NCBI GenBank assembly: GCA_937884015.1
Contig: CALGBV010000264.1
Location: 1-5,346, forward strand
Direction: 5' to 3'
Source: an uncultured Bacteroidales bacterium
Lineage (GTDB): Bacteria > Bacteroidota > Bacteroidia > Bacteroidales > F082
Length of the DNA stretch: 5,346 nt
In this document: piece by piece, positions 4,711 to 5,346 of the stretch
Layout: every line of letters begins with the position of its first letter
Position numbering within the stretch: the stretch's first letter is position 1
Program-made: the position numbers and the translations under genes
The notes under the pieces: generated by a model
Database searches by the model: none
What the model was told of the DNA's origin: nothing
What the model saw: the letters and a program-made list of their open reading frames with translations, nothing else

Positions 4711-5346
4711 ATGACAGAAAGAGAAAGCACTGGTAAGCGTCCACGCACCAGGAAGACTGTAGAACATCACGATGAGTTCCTACAGGGCAAGTCCTTCAGA
4801 TTTTCTCACCGCGATGGTGACGAAGAAGGAAGAGAAGAAAGAAGAGAAAGAAAATTCGGTGACAAGCCGAGAGGTGAACGCCGTTTTGATGACAACCAAG
4901 GTGACCGCAAGTTCGGTGACCGTCCTCGCCGCCGCTTCGACGATGAAGAACGCGGTGAACGCAAATTCGGCGACCGTCCACGCCGCCGTTTCGATGACGA
5001 AGACAAGCCAAGAGGCGTCCGCAGATTTGAAGACAAACCAAGAGGCCGCAAATTTGACGATGACAAACCGAGAGGTGAACGCCGCTTCGACGACCGTCCA
5101 AGATCACGCCGTTTCGATGATGACAAACCACGTGGCGAACGCCGTTTTGAGGATCGCCCACGTCGCCGTTTCGATGATGAAGACAAGCCAAGAGGCGAAC
5201 GCAGATTTGAAGACCGTCCTCGCCGCCGCTTCGACGATGATAAACCGAGAGGTGAACGTAAATTCGACGACCGCCCAAGAAGCCGCCGTTTCGATGACGA
5301 CAAACCACGTGGCGAACGTCGTTTTGAGGACCGCCCACGCCGTCGT
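4711..5346 (+). CDS. Arg/Asp-rich tandem-repeat protein, partial (possible N-terminal extension of an RNA-binding enzyme)
   Basis: An open frame of 212 codons runs from ATG 4711 to the window edge without a stop; an in-frame TAA at 4696-4698 makes this the first possible ATG. Residues 1-50 are a charged leader (MTERESTGKRPRTRKTVEHH...). From residue 51 on, the protein is built of roughly 10-residue units of two alternating kinds, DKPRGERRF(D/E) and DRPR(S)RRFDD(D/E). It is very rich in Arg, Asp, Glu, Lys and Pro, with Phe almost the only hydrophobic residue in the array and spaced about every ten residues. No signal peptide is present, so it should be cytoplasmic and disordered, with likely RNA affinity. 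In Bacteroidota, similar low-complexity tails precede RluB/RsuA-type pseudouridine synthases, and DEAD-box helicases carry comparable tails. The catalytic part, if any, lies beyond the window, so this assignment is a guess. The two long minus-strand open frames here are mirror images of the repeat. Confidence 0.85.
   Translation, partial: MTERESTGKRPRTRKTVEHHDEFLQGKSFRFSHRDGDEEGREERRERKFGDKPRGERRFDDNQGDRKFGDRPRRRFDDEERGERKFGDRPRRRFDDEDKPRGVRRFEDKPRGRKFDDDKPRGERRFDDRPRSRRFDDDKPRGERRFEDRPRRRFDDEDKPRGERRFEDRPRRRFDDDKPRGERKFDDRPRSRRFDDDKPRGERRFEDRPRRR
4861..5346 (+). repeat. Coding tandem-repeat array with a 177-base higher-order unit
   Basis: The array of roughly 30-base units starts at 4861 and continues to the edge. 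A higher-order period of 177 bases (59 residues) is visible: 5062-5169 aligns without gaps to 5239-5346. Over those 108 bases I count 14 differences, yet 35 of 36 residues are identical. The one replacement is Arg to Lys, and one Ser is TCA in one copy and AGC in the other. Confidence 0.85.

Noticed and set aside
4796..5338. Long minus-strand open frames (4796-5338, 4806-5303) with His/Arg- and Ser/Arg-rich repeats
   Set aside because: They arise because the plus-strand repeat lacks stop codons in these reverse frames. The plus frame has an upstream -7 element, an in-frame stop before its ATG and protein-level conservation between repeats.

Overview
The window looks like chromosomal DNA of a member of the Bacteroidota, most likely Bacteroidales. 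Four things point that way. A large secreted protein ends in a type IX secretion (T9SS) type A sorting domain. Several genes are preceded by the Bacteroidota-type -7 promoter element TAnnTTTG. Shine-Dalgarno sequences are mostly absent. The gene families (short TatD hydrolase, TcdA, NifX/NifB-like protein, Omp28-like domain) are usual in that phylum. No phage, transposase, CRISPR or RNA gene was seen.

Layout, left to right. The first 61 bases probably hold the last 19 codons of a plus-strand gene that converges on tcdA. On the minus strand are tcdA (66-785, tRNA ct6A37 formation) and a TatD-family metal hydrolase (924-1580). A 138-base gap with a long imperfect hairpin lies between them. From a compact divergent promoter region, a small exported protein made of six 18-residue KDRWG repeats is read on the plus strand (1631-2053). 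Its last bases overlap the end of a convergent NifX/NifB-like iron-sulfur-type protein (2048-2437, minus). A second divergent region then drives a 677-residue T9SS cargo protein (2534-4567, plus) with adhesin-like, CARDB-like, thioredoxin/Omp28-like, FnIII-like and sorting domains, followed by an intrinsic terminator. From 4711 to the right edge an open frame encodes an Arg/Asp-rich, roughly 10-residue-repeat protein. It is cut by the window end and has no stop codon here.

The genes look like independently transcribed units rather than one operon: orientations alternate, most have their own -7 element, and the intergenic regions are short. No shared pathway is evident. The two tandem-repeat proteins are the least ordinary content: the KDRWG protein, possibly a relative of the '5-fold beta-flower' family, and the Arg/Asp-rich protein, possibly the disordered N-terminus of an RNA-binding enzyme such as an rRNA pseudouridine synthase. 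The rest is recognisable housekeeping or surface-protein content, and I do not see convincing evidence for a new multi-gene system.
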